Positions 8,466 through 16,942 of a DNA stretch of 56,982 nt are shown in pieces. Under the pieces are notes generated by a model. That model did no database searches and was not told where the DNA came from. It worked only from the letters and a program-made list of their open reading frames with translations. This stretch comes from a virus. The position numbers were made by a program, and so were the translations under genes. Location of the stretch: positions 1-56,982 of the IMG/VR virus record IMGVR_UViG_3300045118_000170; one strand, written 5' to 3'. Position 1 is the stretch's first letter. Each line of letters starts with the position of its first letter.

Positions 8466-9431
8466 ATGCGCCCATTGACTCAAAAAGACGGTGTGCAAAT
8501 CGAGATCACCAATTACTGCATCCACGCCTGTAGCAACTGTACGCGGTTTTGCGGGAGCCACCAACAACACTACTACATGGATTTTGCCTACTTTCAAAAG
8601 GCCGTCGAATCCTTGGAAGGCTACCCACGCATCATTGGGGTAATGGGCGGTGAGCCGCTTCTGCACCCCGAATTTGAGCGGTTTTGCGACTATCTGCTCA
8701 CGAAATTCCCGCGTGAACAATTGGGGTTGTGGTCCACGCTACCGAAGGGTTATGAACAACACCGGGATGTTATTTGTCGTACCTTCGGCAATATTCTCTT
8801 GAATGACCACACCTTGCCGGAGGTCATGCACGCACCGCTCCTGGTCGGCATCGACGAGATCGTGACGGACAAGGCGGCGATGTGGCAGCTCATCGACCAA
8901 TGCTGGGTCCAAAACGCCTGGAGCGCCTCCATTAACCCGAAAGGGGCCTTCTTCTGCGAGGTCGCCGCCGCCCGTGCCATGCTGTTCAACGGAGCGGACG
9001 GGTGGCCGCTTGAAAAGGGTTGGTGGAAGCGGATTCCGGCGTTCTACAAGGAACAGATGGAGGAGCATTGTCCAGGGTGCGGAGGCGCCCTCCTCCTTCC
9101 TTCGCGTACAAGCATGGACGAACGAGACGATGTTTCGCCCAAAAACCTGGAGCGGTTGAAGGGGGTATCAAGGAAAGTGGATCGTGGCGAGTTTGTATTG
9201 TTCGATGTGACCAAGCCGATCCCGGCGGAACCCTCTCACTATCCACCGCAAGAGTACAAGCATGGCCCCTACCGGCAGGATGTTGCTGCCCGTTACGGGA
9301 TTTTCTTGACTGTCAATGCACGCGGGTTCTGGGACCCAAATCTCCGCCACAACTGGAAGGTGGGAGATGCTCCCCTTGAACATCGTGTCACGTTTGACCG
9401 CGTACCGGTCCAATCAGGGTATATGACGTAA
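8466..9431 (+). CDS. Radical SAM enzyme
   Basis: The 321 residues carry the radical SAM cluster motif CxxxCxxC (C18, C22, C25) and GGEP near residue 60, which bind the 4Fe-4S cluster and S-adenosylmethionine. Further cysteines occur near residue 160 (AFFCEVA) and as CPGCGG near 200, so an auxiliary cluster is possible. A GGGGG-type ribosome site precedes ATG 8466. The substrate is unknown; the context suggests modification of a glycan or a virion protein. Confidence 0.85.
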   Translation: MRPLTQKDGVQIEITNYCIHACSNCTRFCGSHQQHYYMDFAYFQKAVESLEGYPRIIGVMGGEPLLHPEFERFCDYLLTKFPREQLGLWSTLPKGYEQHRDVICRTFGNILLNDHTLPEVMHAPLLVGIDEIVTDKAAMWQLIDQCWVQNAWSASINPKGAFFCEVAAARAMLFNGADGWPLEKGWWKRIPAFYKEQMEEHCPGCGGALLLPSRTSMDERDDVSPKNLERLKGVSRKVDRGEFVLFDVTKPIPAEPSHYPPQEYKHGPYRQDVAARYGIFLTVNARGFWDPNLRHNWKVGDAPLEHRVTFDRVPVQSGYMT

Positions 9432-9434
9432 CCC

Positions 9435-10388
9435 ATGCCCGCCAACTTAGCCGACCTCACGACTCGCGTGCAACAGCTTATCGGCAACGATACCTTGTTG
9501 TCGGCGGCGGAGGTGTATAATCTCGCCCAAACCCGCTACGAGCACCTCTACGAGACGTTTCACTTTTCCCGTCGCCACCGCGACTTTACGATCTCGTTGT
9601 TCGCGCAGGTCTCCTCCAACAACTCAACCCTCGTGACGGTCACGAACGGGAACAGCACCGTGACAAGTGCGGGGTCTCCGTTTACGACCAGCGTGGCGAC
9701 AACGGCCCGCCAAATCCAAATCGGGAGTGAGGAGCAATACTTCTTCGTTAACTCGCGGACAAACGATAGCGCCATTGTCCTTGGCGACGGCGAAGCGACC
9801 GCCGTGAATTGGGCCGGGGCGAACGCCTCCAACCAGTCGTGGCGGCTGTTCCAGACGATTTACACGCTTCCGACGACCGCAGGCCCCGTGATCTCGTTAG
9901 CGTGGGATACCCCGATTGAGGAGCTGGATGGGGGGCGCGCCGCACTCGACGAAATTGACCCGGATCGCTCCTCCACCGATGCGACCCCGAAGTTTTGGTG
10001 TTACGCGGGCGTCAACTCCACTAGCGTCCGCGAGATTGAGGTGTGGCCGGTGCCAACCACCGCGAAGGTCCTTCGTGGGCAATTCCTACGCGAAGCGCCG
10101 ACGCTCGCCGCCAACACCACCATCGACATCCCTTATCCTCCCCTGGTGTACTACACCGCCGCTGACGGCTGCCATCTGCTGCACGCCAAGCAAGGGAGTA
10201 CGGAGTCGATGTGGGAAAACAAGGCGTTGTTTTTTGAGCGTAAAGGCCGTGAAGTCATGGCCGACTACATGCCGATTGAAGATGACTTGACCTCACCCGC
10301 TCGGTCGCTTCGACGGGCGTCCTCGAATCCGCTTCGGAGCCTCCGGGGGACGGACTACGAAACCAGTCACGACCTGGACCTCTTGTAA
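9435..10388 (+). CDS. Head-tail adaptor/connector protein
   Basis: The 317-residue protein has an N-terminal helical hairpin (LADLTTRVQQLIGND), a beta-rich Ser/Thr/Asn middle, and a C-terminal helical segment containing KALFFERKGREV and a disordered tail. This layout is typical of podovirus connector or gp4-like adaptors. It sits upstream of the holin-like and tail genes. The role is inferred from architecture and order. Confidence 0.65.
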   Translation: MPANLADLTTRVQQLIGNDTLLSAAEVYNLAQTRYEHLYETFHFSRRHRDFTISLFAQVSSNNSTLVTVTNGNSTVTSAGSPFTTSVATTARQIQIGSEEQYFFVNSRTNDSAIVLGDGEATAVNWAGANASNQSWRLFQTIYTLPTTAGPVISLAWDTPIEELDGGRAALDEIDPDRSSTDATPKFWCYAGVNSTSVREIEVWPVPTTAKVLRGQFLREAPTLAANTTIDIPYPPLVYYTAADGCHLLHAKQGSTESMWENKALFFERKGREVMADYMPIEDDLTSPARSLRRASSNPLRSLRGTDYETSHDLDLL

Positions 10389-10396
10389 GGGATGCC

Positions 10397-10657
10397 ATGA
10401 CCCATACACCGACACCAACCTTTGATCGAAACAATGGGATGCCGCTCTGGGTCAAATTCGTGTACTGGGTCGGGTTCCCGATTATTGTGGCGTTCTTTTT
10501 CATGTCCAAGGAGATGGGGTGGTTTGTGGACGACGCGACCGCCTATCAACAGCGCCTTGTCTTGGAGCATCGAGATGACACGAAGGAGATGGTCCGCCTC
10601 CTTCGTATTATTTGCGGTCATTCTGGAGGCACGACAACCCAGTGTGGACCTCAGTAG
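10397..10657 (+). CDS. Small single-span membrane protein
   Basis: The 86 residues contain one hydrophobic span at about 18-38 (WVKFVYWVGFPIIVAFFFM) followed by a charged helical domain and two late Cys. An AAGGG site precedes ATG. It is next to a smaller membrane protein and a lipoprotein, so it may belong to a lysis or membrane-interaction group inside the tail module. Confidence 0.6.
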   Translation: MTHTPTPTFDRNNGMPLWVKFVYWVGFPIIVAFFFMSKEMGWFVDDATAYQQRLVLEHRDDTKEMVRLLRIICGHSGGTTTQCGPQ

Positions 10658-10671
10658 AAGGAGGATAACCC

Positions 10672-10839
10672 ATGAAATGGACACGACTTTGGCCGACGGT
10701 CGCCAGTATCTTGACGGTATTGGTGGGGGCCTTTGAAGCCCCAATTCAAGAGGCGGTAAAAAGCCACCCGACCGAATCAATGGCGGTAGCGGGCGTCTTA
10801 ATCGTGGTAGCAAACATCCTGAAGTCTCCGCGTGAATAG
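10672..10839 (+). CDS. Holin-like small membrane protein
   Basis: The 55-residue ORF has a strong GAAGGAGG site before ATG 10672. Two hydrophobic stretches (about 8-22 and 35-50) are separated by a short polar loop containing EAPIQEAV, and the C-terminus is basic. Size and topology fit small phage holins. No lysozyme gene is adjacent; the endolysin is at 51490. Confidence 0.55.
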   Translation: MKWTRLWPTVASILTVLVGAFEAPIQEAVKSHPTESMAVAGVLIVVANILKSPRE

Positions 10840-10841
10840 CG

Positions 10842-11162
10842 ATGAAACTGCGCCGTTGGTGGGTGCTCGGCTTGATGCTCCTGGCCCTTGGTTGTGGGCA
10901 TCGTCCGTCTTTGCCTTCCCCAGACCAGGAAGCACCCCTTCCCGAATTGACGGTACGGCTTTTGTCCTTTCAAGTGTGTCAAGGACACGAAGTTGGATAT
11001 TGGGCCGTCTATTCCGCACAAGTGCGGGAGATTCACTATTACATGTTGTTTCTCGTCTCGAAAGATAACCTGGCGAGTGAAGAGGACCTAATTTGCCGGG
11101 TTGAATGGAACCAGCGGATTGCGGCATTTGATCCATCCTTAGTCTTTCGTTTTACTTTTTAG
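10842..11162 (+). CDS. Predicted lipoprotein
   Basis: The 106 residues start with a basic n-region, a hydrophobic core and a lipobox-like LALGC (Cys about residue 18). The mature part is short, with two further Cys and an aromatic C-terminus. Possible roles are an outer spanin-like protein or a superinfection-exclusion lipoprotein. It follows the holin-like gene after 2 nt. Confidence 0.6.
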   Translation: MKLRRWWVLGLMLLALGCGHRPSLPSPDQEAPLPELTVRLLSFQVCQGHEVGYWAVYSAQVREIHYYMLFLVSKDNLASEEDLICRVEWNQRIAAFDPSLVFRFTF

Positions 11163-11173
11163 CGAGGTCGTCT

Positions 11174-12223
11174 GTGGCCCTTCCAAATTCCGTCAATGCA
11201 GCAACCCCGGCTGGAAGCGACAGCCCCGCCACCATTGACAACCAAATCCGCGACTTCAAGACGTTCGTGGAGGATATTTTCGGCATCCCCGATGCGACAA
11301 ATATCTCCGCCAATGTGATGACCGTTGTAGCTGGGGGTCTTGATAGCATTAACTTCGCCAACTCCGGGGCGAACGCGGGGGTGGCAGGGGAACTGCAACG
11401 AAACGCCGCAAATTTGACGTTCCACGATGGAACTGCCTCCCGGACCATCATCAACAGCAATATTACGACAACGATCACTTCGGTTGGGACGATTACAACC
11501 GGCACCTGGAATGGGACGGCTATCGGCGCGGCGTATGGCGGAACCGGCATCAATTCATCGGGGTCCACCGGCATCCCGTCCGTAGCGGCTGGTACTTGGT
11601 CCATCGGGTCAGGGTTCGCGCTCGCCTCCATTCAAACCTTCACCGCAAACGGGACGTGGACAAAGCCCTCCAACATCTTACGGGTATTTATCACGGTGGT
11701 TGGTGGAGGTGGCGGAGGAGGCTCCTCGTCAGGGTCAGGAAACGGGTCAGGGGGAGGCGGCGGTGGAGGTGGCACGAGCTTCAAACTCGTTGATGTGTCC
11801 GCTATCGCAACGGTGACTGTTACCATTGGTACCGCTGGAGCGGGTGGAGCAGGAGGCGGCGGTGGGGGCGGAGGCACCACCTCGTTCGGGACGCATGTTT
11901 CGGCTACAGGAGGTAGTGGCGGTACGCAGGGAGGTGGAGGGACGGCAGGGGACGGAGGAGCCGCTGGATGGGGGTTCTCCGGCGACTTCAACATTGAAGG
12001 GGCAGATGGGTCTGTCGGAACAAGTGACGCGGCTGGAGGGCAAGGAGGGCACGGAGGAAGTTCGTACTTTGGAGGGGGCGGGAAGGGCGCATCTGTCGCT
12101 GCGCAAGCCGGGGTCGCTGGCAATGCGTATGGTGGAGGCGGAGGCGGTGCGGGGGGAGCCGGAGCGGCTGCGAACGGCGGGGCTGGAGCCGCCGGTTTTG
12201 TTCTCGTAATGGAGTACCGTTAA
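11174..12223 (+). CDS. Tail fibre/adhesin with glycine-rich tip
   Basis: The 349-residue protein starts at GTG 11174 behind GAGG. Residues 1-50 form a virion-attachment-type helix. About 60-150 is a repetitive beta-solenoid-like region. The motif FTANGTWTKPSN leads into VVGGGGGGG and then about 170 residues of poly-Gly/Ser/Ala. This matches glycine-rich phage tail-tip domains thought to form polyglycine-II bundles. It is the likely receptor-binding protein, and its stop overlaps the next start (TAATG). Confidence 0.7.
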   Translation: MALPNSVNAATPAGSDSPATIDNQIRDFKTFVEDIFGIPDATNISANVMTVVAGGLDSINFANSGANAGVAGELQRNAANLTFHDGTASRTIINSNITTTITSVGTITTGTWNGTAIGAAYGGTGINSSGSTGIPSVAAGTWSIGSGFALASIQTFTANGTWTKPSNILRVFITVVGGGGGGGSSSGSGNGSGGGGGGGGTSFKLVDVSAIATVTVTIGTAGAGGAGGGGGGGGTTSFGTHVSATGGSGGTQGGGGTAGDGGAAGWGFSGDFNIEGADGSVGTSDAAGGQGGHGGSSYFGGGGKGASVAAQAGVAGNAYGGGGGGAGGAGAAANGGAGAAGFVLVMEYR

Positions 12224-12621
12224 TGTACGCCCTCATTGCTAGAGCCTGTGTGGTGCAACTCAGTGAACAACCGTTTGAGGTCGCCCCGACCTTGACGTGG
12301 GTCGATCTCACATCCGTCTCCCCTCAACCGAACGTGGGGTGGACGTATGTAAGCGGGGTCTGGACGGCCCCTCCGACCCCGGTGGCTGCTCCTGATTCCG
12401 GCGGCTTATTGGAGGCCGTCAAAACCCTGCTAGGGCAAGGCGGAGTTCGCGCCCTCCTCAAAAAGTACCCAGACGCGATCTATGCAATTCAAGCGGCGAA
12501 CTGGCCGTGGGTCCAACAAGCCATTCTGGATGCCCGTGCAGCCAACGACCTATCCGCCGCTCAATACGCTCAACTCCAACAAGCGGTGGCAACTTATCGT
12601 ATTCCGATTACGCTGCCGTAA
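12223..12621 (+). CDS. Possible tail fibre accessory protein
   Basis: The 132 residues have a short N-terminal beta segment, a Pro-rich linker near 50-60 and a helical C-terminal half. The start overlaps the fibre stop, so the two are coupled, as seen for fibre chaperones or fibre-bound tips. No family is recognised. Confidence 0.5.
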   Translation: MYALIARACVVQLSEQPFEVAPTLTWVDLTSVSPQPNVGWTYVSGVWTAPPTPVAAPDSGGLLEAVKTLLGQGGVRALLKKYPDAIYAIQAANWPWVQQAILDARAANDLSAAQYAQLQQAVATYRIPITLP

Positions 12622-12630
12622 AGGAAACGT

Positions 12631-14184
12631 ATGCCGCGTGGCTCGACTGCTTACGTCCTCCGCCCAGACCCAGGGGGCGTGCGAGAGGACCTCAACCCAA
12701 TTACCATCCCGGATGGGTGGCTCCTGGCCTCCTCCAACTGGATGACACGGCGCGGAGTGGGTGTCCCTCGCCCCGGCTATACACAAGCGGGATCGCAGGT
12801 CGCTGCCGCAGATCGGATTGTTGGGATTGGGTATCGAACCGGCTCGCTGGATACGACGGGGATCGTCATTCATACCCTTTCCGCCGCCTATTCCTGGAAT
12901 GGGACGACGTTGACCGCGATTACCGGAACTTGGGCTGCCGACAATGATAATAATTACGATGTGGTGCGGATGGTCCCGTTTCGGAGCGGTGGGACCCTCT
13001 ACCTCCTCCGCGTCAACCCAGACAATGACGTTGAAACATGGGACGGGTCGAGTTCGGCGTTTGCCAATATCGGATCGAATGAGCCAACCGGCACGGACCT
13101 TTTTGTACTTGGAAATCGGGTTGTTGTCGTCTACGCAGACGGAGACCAGCATGCTGTTCAATGGTCCAACTTTAATGATGTCTCGGTCTGGACCGCCGCC
13201 GATATTACCCGCCTCATTGACACCTCCGGCAAACTCGTGGCGGGACGGGCCATCACTCCTTTGACGGGGGCGATCTACAAAAGTGACGGTGTATATCTAG
13301 CGACAGTTCAAGCCTCACGAACGCCGTTCCAATTCCAGTTTGTCGGGTCTGTGCCCGGCCCCCTTTCTCCTGCGTGCCTTGTCACATCCCGTGGCGTCCA
13401 CTATTGGTTGGCGGAAGATTTCGTCCTCTACTCGTTTGACGGGAGCCGGATTCAACCCGTTTCCTCGGCTCTCGCCAGTACCCTCTTCGATTCACTGGAC
13501 ATGACGAAGCGGCACCAAACGCACGGATGCGTGCTCGCCCAGGATGCGGGCGAATTGTGGTTTTTCTATGCGGATGCCGACAACGCCGGAGCCATGACGA
13601 AGGCGGTCTCCTTTAATCTTGCGACACAGGCGTTCAACCCCCATACGCTCGCCCACCAAATGTCGGCCTCCTCCTCCTGGATCAAGCAGGCCACGATCTC
13701 GATTGATGGACTGACCGCGTACTCATCAACCATCGACGGGCTTTCTTCGCACTTTGCAACGATTGACAGCATGGTGTCGAGTGGTGGGTCGGCCACGGCC
13801 CTCCTTGGTGCGACCAACGGGAACTTCTACCAATTCGGGCTCGCGGCAGACGATAATGGGACCGCGATTAGTTGGTCGTTTACACACCCTCCCAAGGCAG
13901 TTGCAGGACTTGAAAAGCGGGTCCAAATGGACGGTATTACCTCGTACTGGGAACTAACCACCGTGAGTACGCCTGTCACGTTGACCGTTACCATGTCGGA
14001 CGACTTGGGTGACGATGAGGCCTCGACGACGGGTTCCTTCAACACCGCGACGGAATCGAACCACCTCACAAACTTTTCTGGACGCGGAAAATGGGTGAAA
14101 GTCCAACATAGCGCGTCGTCCGCGTCTCTGCAACTCGCCCATCGAGGCGCGGCCATTCTTGGGTGGCCGAGGAGCATGGTCTAA
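12631..14184 (+). CDS. Tail nozzle-like beta-propeller protein
   Basis: The 517 residues are almost entirely beta, with repeating Trp, Gly and Asp patterns such as YSWNG, VETWDG and VQWSNF. This suggests a propeller-like fold. The size and the position between fibre and ejection proteins match the nozzle or tubular B-type protein of short-tailed phages. The function would be the distal tail tube through which DNA exits. The assignment is from fold pattern and order. Confidence 0.65.
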   Translation: MPRGSTAYVLRPDPGGVREDLNPITIPDGWLLASSNWMTRRGVGVPRPGYTQAGSQVAAADRIVGIGYRTGSLDTTGIVIHTLSAAYSWNGTTLTAITGTWAADNDNNYDVVRMVPFRSGGTLYLLRVNPDNDVETWDGSSSAFANIGSNEPTGTDLFVLGNRVVVVYADGDQHAVQWSNFNDVSVWTAADITRLIDTSGKLVAGRAITPLTGAIYKSDGVYLATVQASRTPFQFQFVGSVPGPLSPACLVTSRGVHYWLAEDFVLYSFDGSRIQPVSSALASTLFDSLDMTKRHQTHGCVLAQDAGELWFFYADADNAGAMTKAVSFNLATQAFNPHTLAHQMSASSSWIKQATISIDGLTAYSSTIDGLSSHFATIDSMVSSGGSATALLGATNGNFYQFGLAADDNGTAISWSFTHPPKAVAGLEKRVQMDGITSYWELTTVSTPVTLTVTMSDDLGDDEASTTGSFNTATESNHLTNFSGRGKWVKVQHSASSASLQLAHRGAAILGWPRSMV

Positions 14185-14187
14185 ACG

Positions 14188-14607
14188 ATGCCGGACCTTC
14201 CGCAAAGCATCATTCTCCCATCGGCTGAGGCCTTGGACATGCCGCCGACGTTCCATACGTGGGCGCGGCAAATGATTTCTGCGTGGGGCTGGAGTTGGAA
14301 CCTGATGGTCCAAACCTTAAATGGGCTGTCGAAGGTCGATACAGAGGCGAATCGGCCCACGAACCCGGACCTGGACCACGTCTTCTATACCGCCAACAAC
14401 GGAGAACAACGGACCTATGTCGGTGTCGATGGAGCCTGGCAAGGGATTCGCCCTACCTTGCAAGTGGTTACGACTGCCAACTTACCAGCGGCCAACGCCA
14501 GCCGTGACGGGGCTACACTCATTGAACAAGCCGGTGCCAATGACCACAACATTATCATTTATGCAGGTGGGAATCGGTATCGCATCGACGGAGGCGCCGC
14601 CTTCTAA
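14188..14607 (+). CDS. Tail-region structural protein
   Basis: The 139 residues have an N-terminal Pro-rich segment, an amphipathic helix (AWGWSWNLM) and a beta C-terminus with a YAGGNRYRIDGG ending. It lies 3 nt after the nozzle-like gene and overlaps the next start (TAATG). It is probably a minor tail protein; no family is recognised. Confidence 0.55.
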   Translation: MPDLPQSIILPSAEALDMPPTFHTWARQMISAWGWSWNLMVQTLNGLSKVDTEANRPTNPDLDHVFYTANNGEQRTYVGVDGAWQGIRPTLQVVTTANLPAANASRDGATLIEQAGANDHNIIIYAGGNRYRIDGGAAF

Positions 14608-14870
14608 TGGACCTGTTGTTAATTGAGTGGGTCGATGCTCACTCCGGTAAGGGGTGGCAGGAACTCGAAGATATGCGTGAGCGCAATGGCCCGCTCCATT
14701 GCCGTTCAGTAGGCTGGTTGATCTCCCAAAATCAGGAATATGTGACCATTGCGGCCCACCTGTCCGGCGAACGGAATGAGAACGTGGTCATCTGCGGATG
14801 CGGAGACCTCGCCATTCCTCGCCGCTGTATCGTGACGATCAAGGTCCTCCACAAAGGACGGAAAAGTTGA
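14607..14870 (+). CDS. Conserved small phage protein
   Basis: The 87 residues include RSVGWL...YVTIAAHLSG and a Cys-rich turn (VVICGCGDLAIPRRCIV). I recall this style of small protein (SVGWL followed by APHL and an IPRxxI strand) from many phages, without a known function. It closes the tail block before the promoter at 14867. Confidence 0.6.
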   Translation: MDLLLIEWVDAHSGKGWQELEDMRERNGPLHCRSVGWLISQNQEYVTIAAHLSGERNENVVICGCGDLAIPRRCIVTIKVLHKGRKS

Positions 14871-14895
14871 CAAGTTCACTCAACTATGCTAGTTT
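14867..14895 (+). promoter_or_regulatory. Sigma-70 promoter for the ejection-protein operon
   Basis: The -35 TTGACA (14867-14872) and -10 TAGTTT (14890-14895) are 17 bp apart, with an extended -10 TG at 14887-14888. The -35 overlaps the upstream stop codon. The same TTGACAA-N5-CTCAACT block occurs at 139, so the two late operons appear to share a promoter signature. Confidence 0.7.
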
Positions 14896-14910
14896 TACAA
14901 AGGAGCCAAC

Positions 14911-15429
14911 ATGGGTGAGGTCGCTTCGTTCGACGAACTAGGACGGCGCATTTCTGAAGGGACACGCCTCGTCGCCCTCCACCGTGATGTCCCTGGTTCG
15001 ACGATCCTCCTGGAACAGACCCTTGAACGCATCCAGGCGTTTAGCCGCCAGTTGGGGCAAGACCCTGCCACGCTCTCCAATGCGGTTTGGACCCTCTATG
15101 CACAAGGGAGCCCCCTCCTCGGTCTCTGGCTTGCTCGCACCGGACATGGGACCGTCGTCGGCCATGCCGTTGGGATGATCGAGCAATTTGAGGGACGCTG
15201 GGTGTTCTGGATCAACCAAGTCCAAATGGATGAAACAGCAGGCTCCCCTCTCGTCCAACACTTCTTAACGACCATCGACAACTTTGTGCTTAACTTTAAT
15301 CAACAGGTGAAGTCGAATGGGGTGGTCGTCCGCGATATTTTCATGCGCTCAAAACGCACCACGGAGGCGTGGGCTCGTCACGCTGGGTTTGAGGAATATG
15401 CCACGATTCGACGGCGAGAAGTGAGGTAA
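14911..15429 (+). CDS. GNAT-like virion protein (internal core region)
   Basis: The 172 residues carry a GNAT-like pattern: a strand and GHAVGMIEQFEG turn near 85-100 and a late WARHAGFEEYATIRR segment. Short-tailed phages often place a GNAT-fold protein, comparable to T7 gp13, at the head of the ejection-protein genes. Catalytic activity is doubtful. A strong AAAGGAG site precedes ATG. Confidence 0.55.
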   Translation: MGEVASFDELGRRISEGTRLVALHRDVPGSTILLEQTLERIQAFSRQLGQDPATLSNAVWTLYAQGSPLLGLWLARTGHGTVVGHAVGMIEQFEGRWVFWINQVQMDETAGSPLVQHFLTTIDNFVLNFNQQVKSNGVVVRDIFMRSKRTTEAWARHAGFEEYATIRRREVR

Positions 15430-15431
15430 AC

Positions 15432-16208
15432 ATGGGCGGCGGCGGAGGCGACACACGGACGACGGGTACAAATGATTACCCACCGGAGTTTCGGCCACTG
15501 GCAGCAGCGGCAGCCGGGCAAATCAAAGACTTCCAAGGGTTGTTACCGCTCTCCCACTTTGCGGCGTCCCACCCGCAACAGACCGCTGGGATTTCTCCGT
15601 TTCAACAAGCTGGGATGGGGCTCATTCCAAGTCTGTTAAACCCGCTTCCGGCCCTGCACCAACTTCGGGGCTACGGGCAACCGATCAATCTAGCAGCCGC
15701 ACAAGCCTTCGATATGGGTCAACGTACACCGAGCGCTCAAGCCGCCCTCCATTCCCTTGCTAATAGCGGACGGGTCCCCTCCTACGCGACGATGCTCCCG
15801 TCCGGCTCTCCCTCATTCCTGTTTCGAGGAGCCCTTCCATCGCCGGTGACGAGTTCCCAGTCGCTCATTCCTGGCATGACGCAGGGAGATGTCGATACCC
15901 TGCAGGGGCACCTTGCTCGTTCCATTTCAGCAGGAAGCCCGGTACTTGGACCCACACTCCCGTCACCGGATGTCCTCACCACGCTGACACAGGCGATTCT
16001 CACCACGCTGCCGGATACGGTGAAAAACCCATCCCCAGCTTCTACGCGACCACCCATTGATTATGTCGTCAGGCGTGATTTAATTGATGCTCCAGGTCAA
16101 TACGGTTACTACGCATCGGATTCAGGGGGGAACTTCTTGAGCCCGCTGCAATTCTTTTCTCAAGCCGATTTCGACGCGATGCCAACTCCGCCTCAAATTG
16201 TGGTCTAG
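15432..16208 (+). CDS. Internal virion/ejection-type protein A
   Basis: The 258 residues start with a GGGGG run, then low-complexity Ala, Gln, Pro and Ser with short helices and a tyrosine-rich C-terminus. It is the first of five consecutive large repetitive proteins before the end of the late operon. This is the usual place for proteins ejected ahead of DNA in podoviruses. No enzymatic motif is seen. Confidence 0.55.
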   Translation: MGGGGGDTRTTGTNDYPPEFRPLAAAAAGQIKDFQGLLPLSHFAASHPQQTAGISPFQQAGMGLIPSLLNPLPALHQLRGYGQPINLAAAQAFDMGQRTPSAQAALHSLANSGRVPSYATMLPSGSPSFLFRGALPSPVTSSQSLIPGMTQGDVDTLQGHLARSISAGSPVLGPTLPSPDVLTTLTQAILTTLPDTVKNPSPASTRPPIDYVVRRDLIDAPGQYGYYASDSGGNFLSPLQFFSQADFDAMPTPPQIVV

Positions 16209-16223
16209 AAGGAGCGCTGGATT

Positions 16224-16934
16224 ATGCCGGATGTGTTTGGAAACCCCACAATTTCAGATGTCGGCTACGCGGCCTACAACGGCGCACAAACGGTTCTCCC
16301 GCAAGCACAGGCCGGTCTCCTCCCCTTTACGACCGGGAATCTGGGAGATAGCCCTCTCACACGGGCTGCGATTGAGGCGTTCAAGATCAACGCGCTCCCC
16401 GTCATCCAACACCAGTTTGCGTTGCAGGGGCTTGGACAGTCTCCGGCGCTTGGAGTCGCAGTCGGGGACGCCCTCGCATCGGCGATGCCTGCCTTTATCC
16501 AGAACGACCTCGCCAACCGTTTGACCGCTTCTCAAGCACTTCAACAGAGGGGCCTCACCCAACAGCAACTTGGTGGGCAGTTTCTTGGACAAGGTGAACA
16601 ATTAGGACAAAATGCCGCGCAACTGATTGCGAACATTGGGAATCAAGAGGCGATGCGGCAGCTAGAAGCGTCCAAGGTTGCAGGACAGCTTGTCCTCGGT
16701 TACGGTCTCCCAATGACACAGCTTGAACAATCCCAGGTCCAAAATGCATTAGGCGCTTTTACTGGAGCGGGGCAACTTCAACGCGGCGTCGTCCAGGAAC
16801 AACTGGAGTCGGAATACATGGACTACCTCCGTCAACAGGGGTTGGCCGAACAAACCACGACGGGGCTCTTTGGCGGGTCGATGCTGCCTCCGACGCTGCA
16901 ACAGCAATCGAGGAGCGTCACGGACGGTAAGTAG
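16224..16934 (+). CDS. Internal virion/ejection-type protein B
   Basis: The 236 residues are Gln, Ala, Leu and Gly-rich with long amphipathic helices (about 45-200) and no Cys. An AAGGAG site precedes ATG. The composition resembles T7 gp14 or P22 gp7-type ejection proteins that form a trans-envelope channel. Confidence 0.6.
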   Translation: MPDVFGNPTISDVGYAAYNGAQTVLPQAQAGLLPFTTGNLGDSPLTRAAIEAFKINALPVIQHQFALQGLGQSPALGVAVGDALASAMPAFIQNDLANRLTASQALQQRGLTQQQLGGQFLGQGEQLGQNAAQLIANIGNQEAMRQLEASKVAGQLVLGYGLPMTQLEQSQVQNALGAFTGAGQLQRGVVQEQLESEYMDYLRQQGLAEQTTTGLFGGSMLPPTLQQQSRSVTDGK

Positions 16935-16942
16935 GGGGCGCA

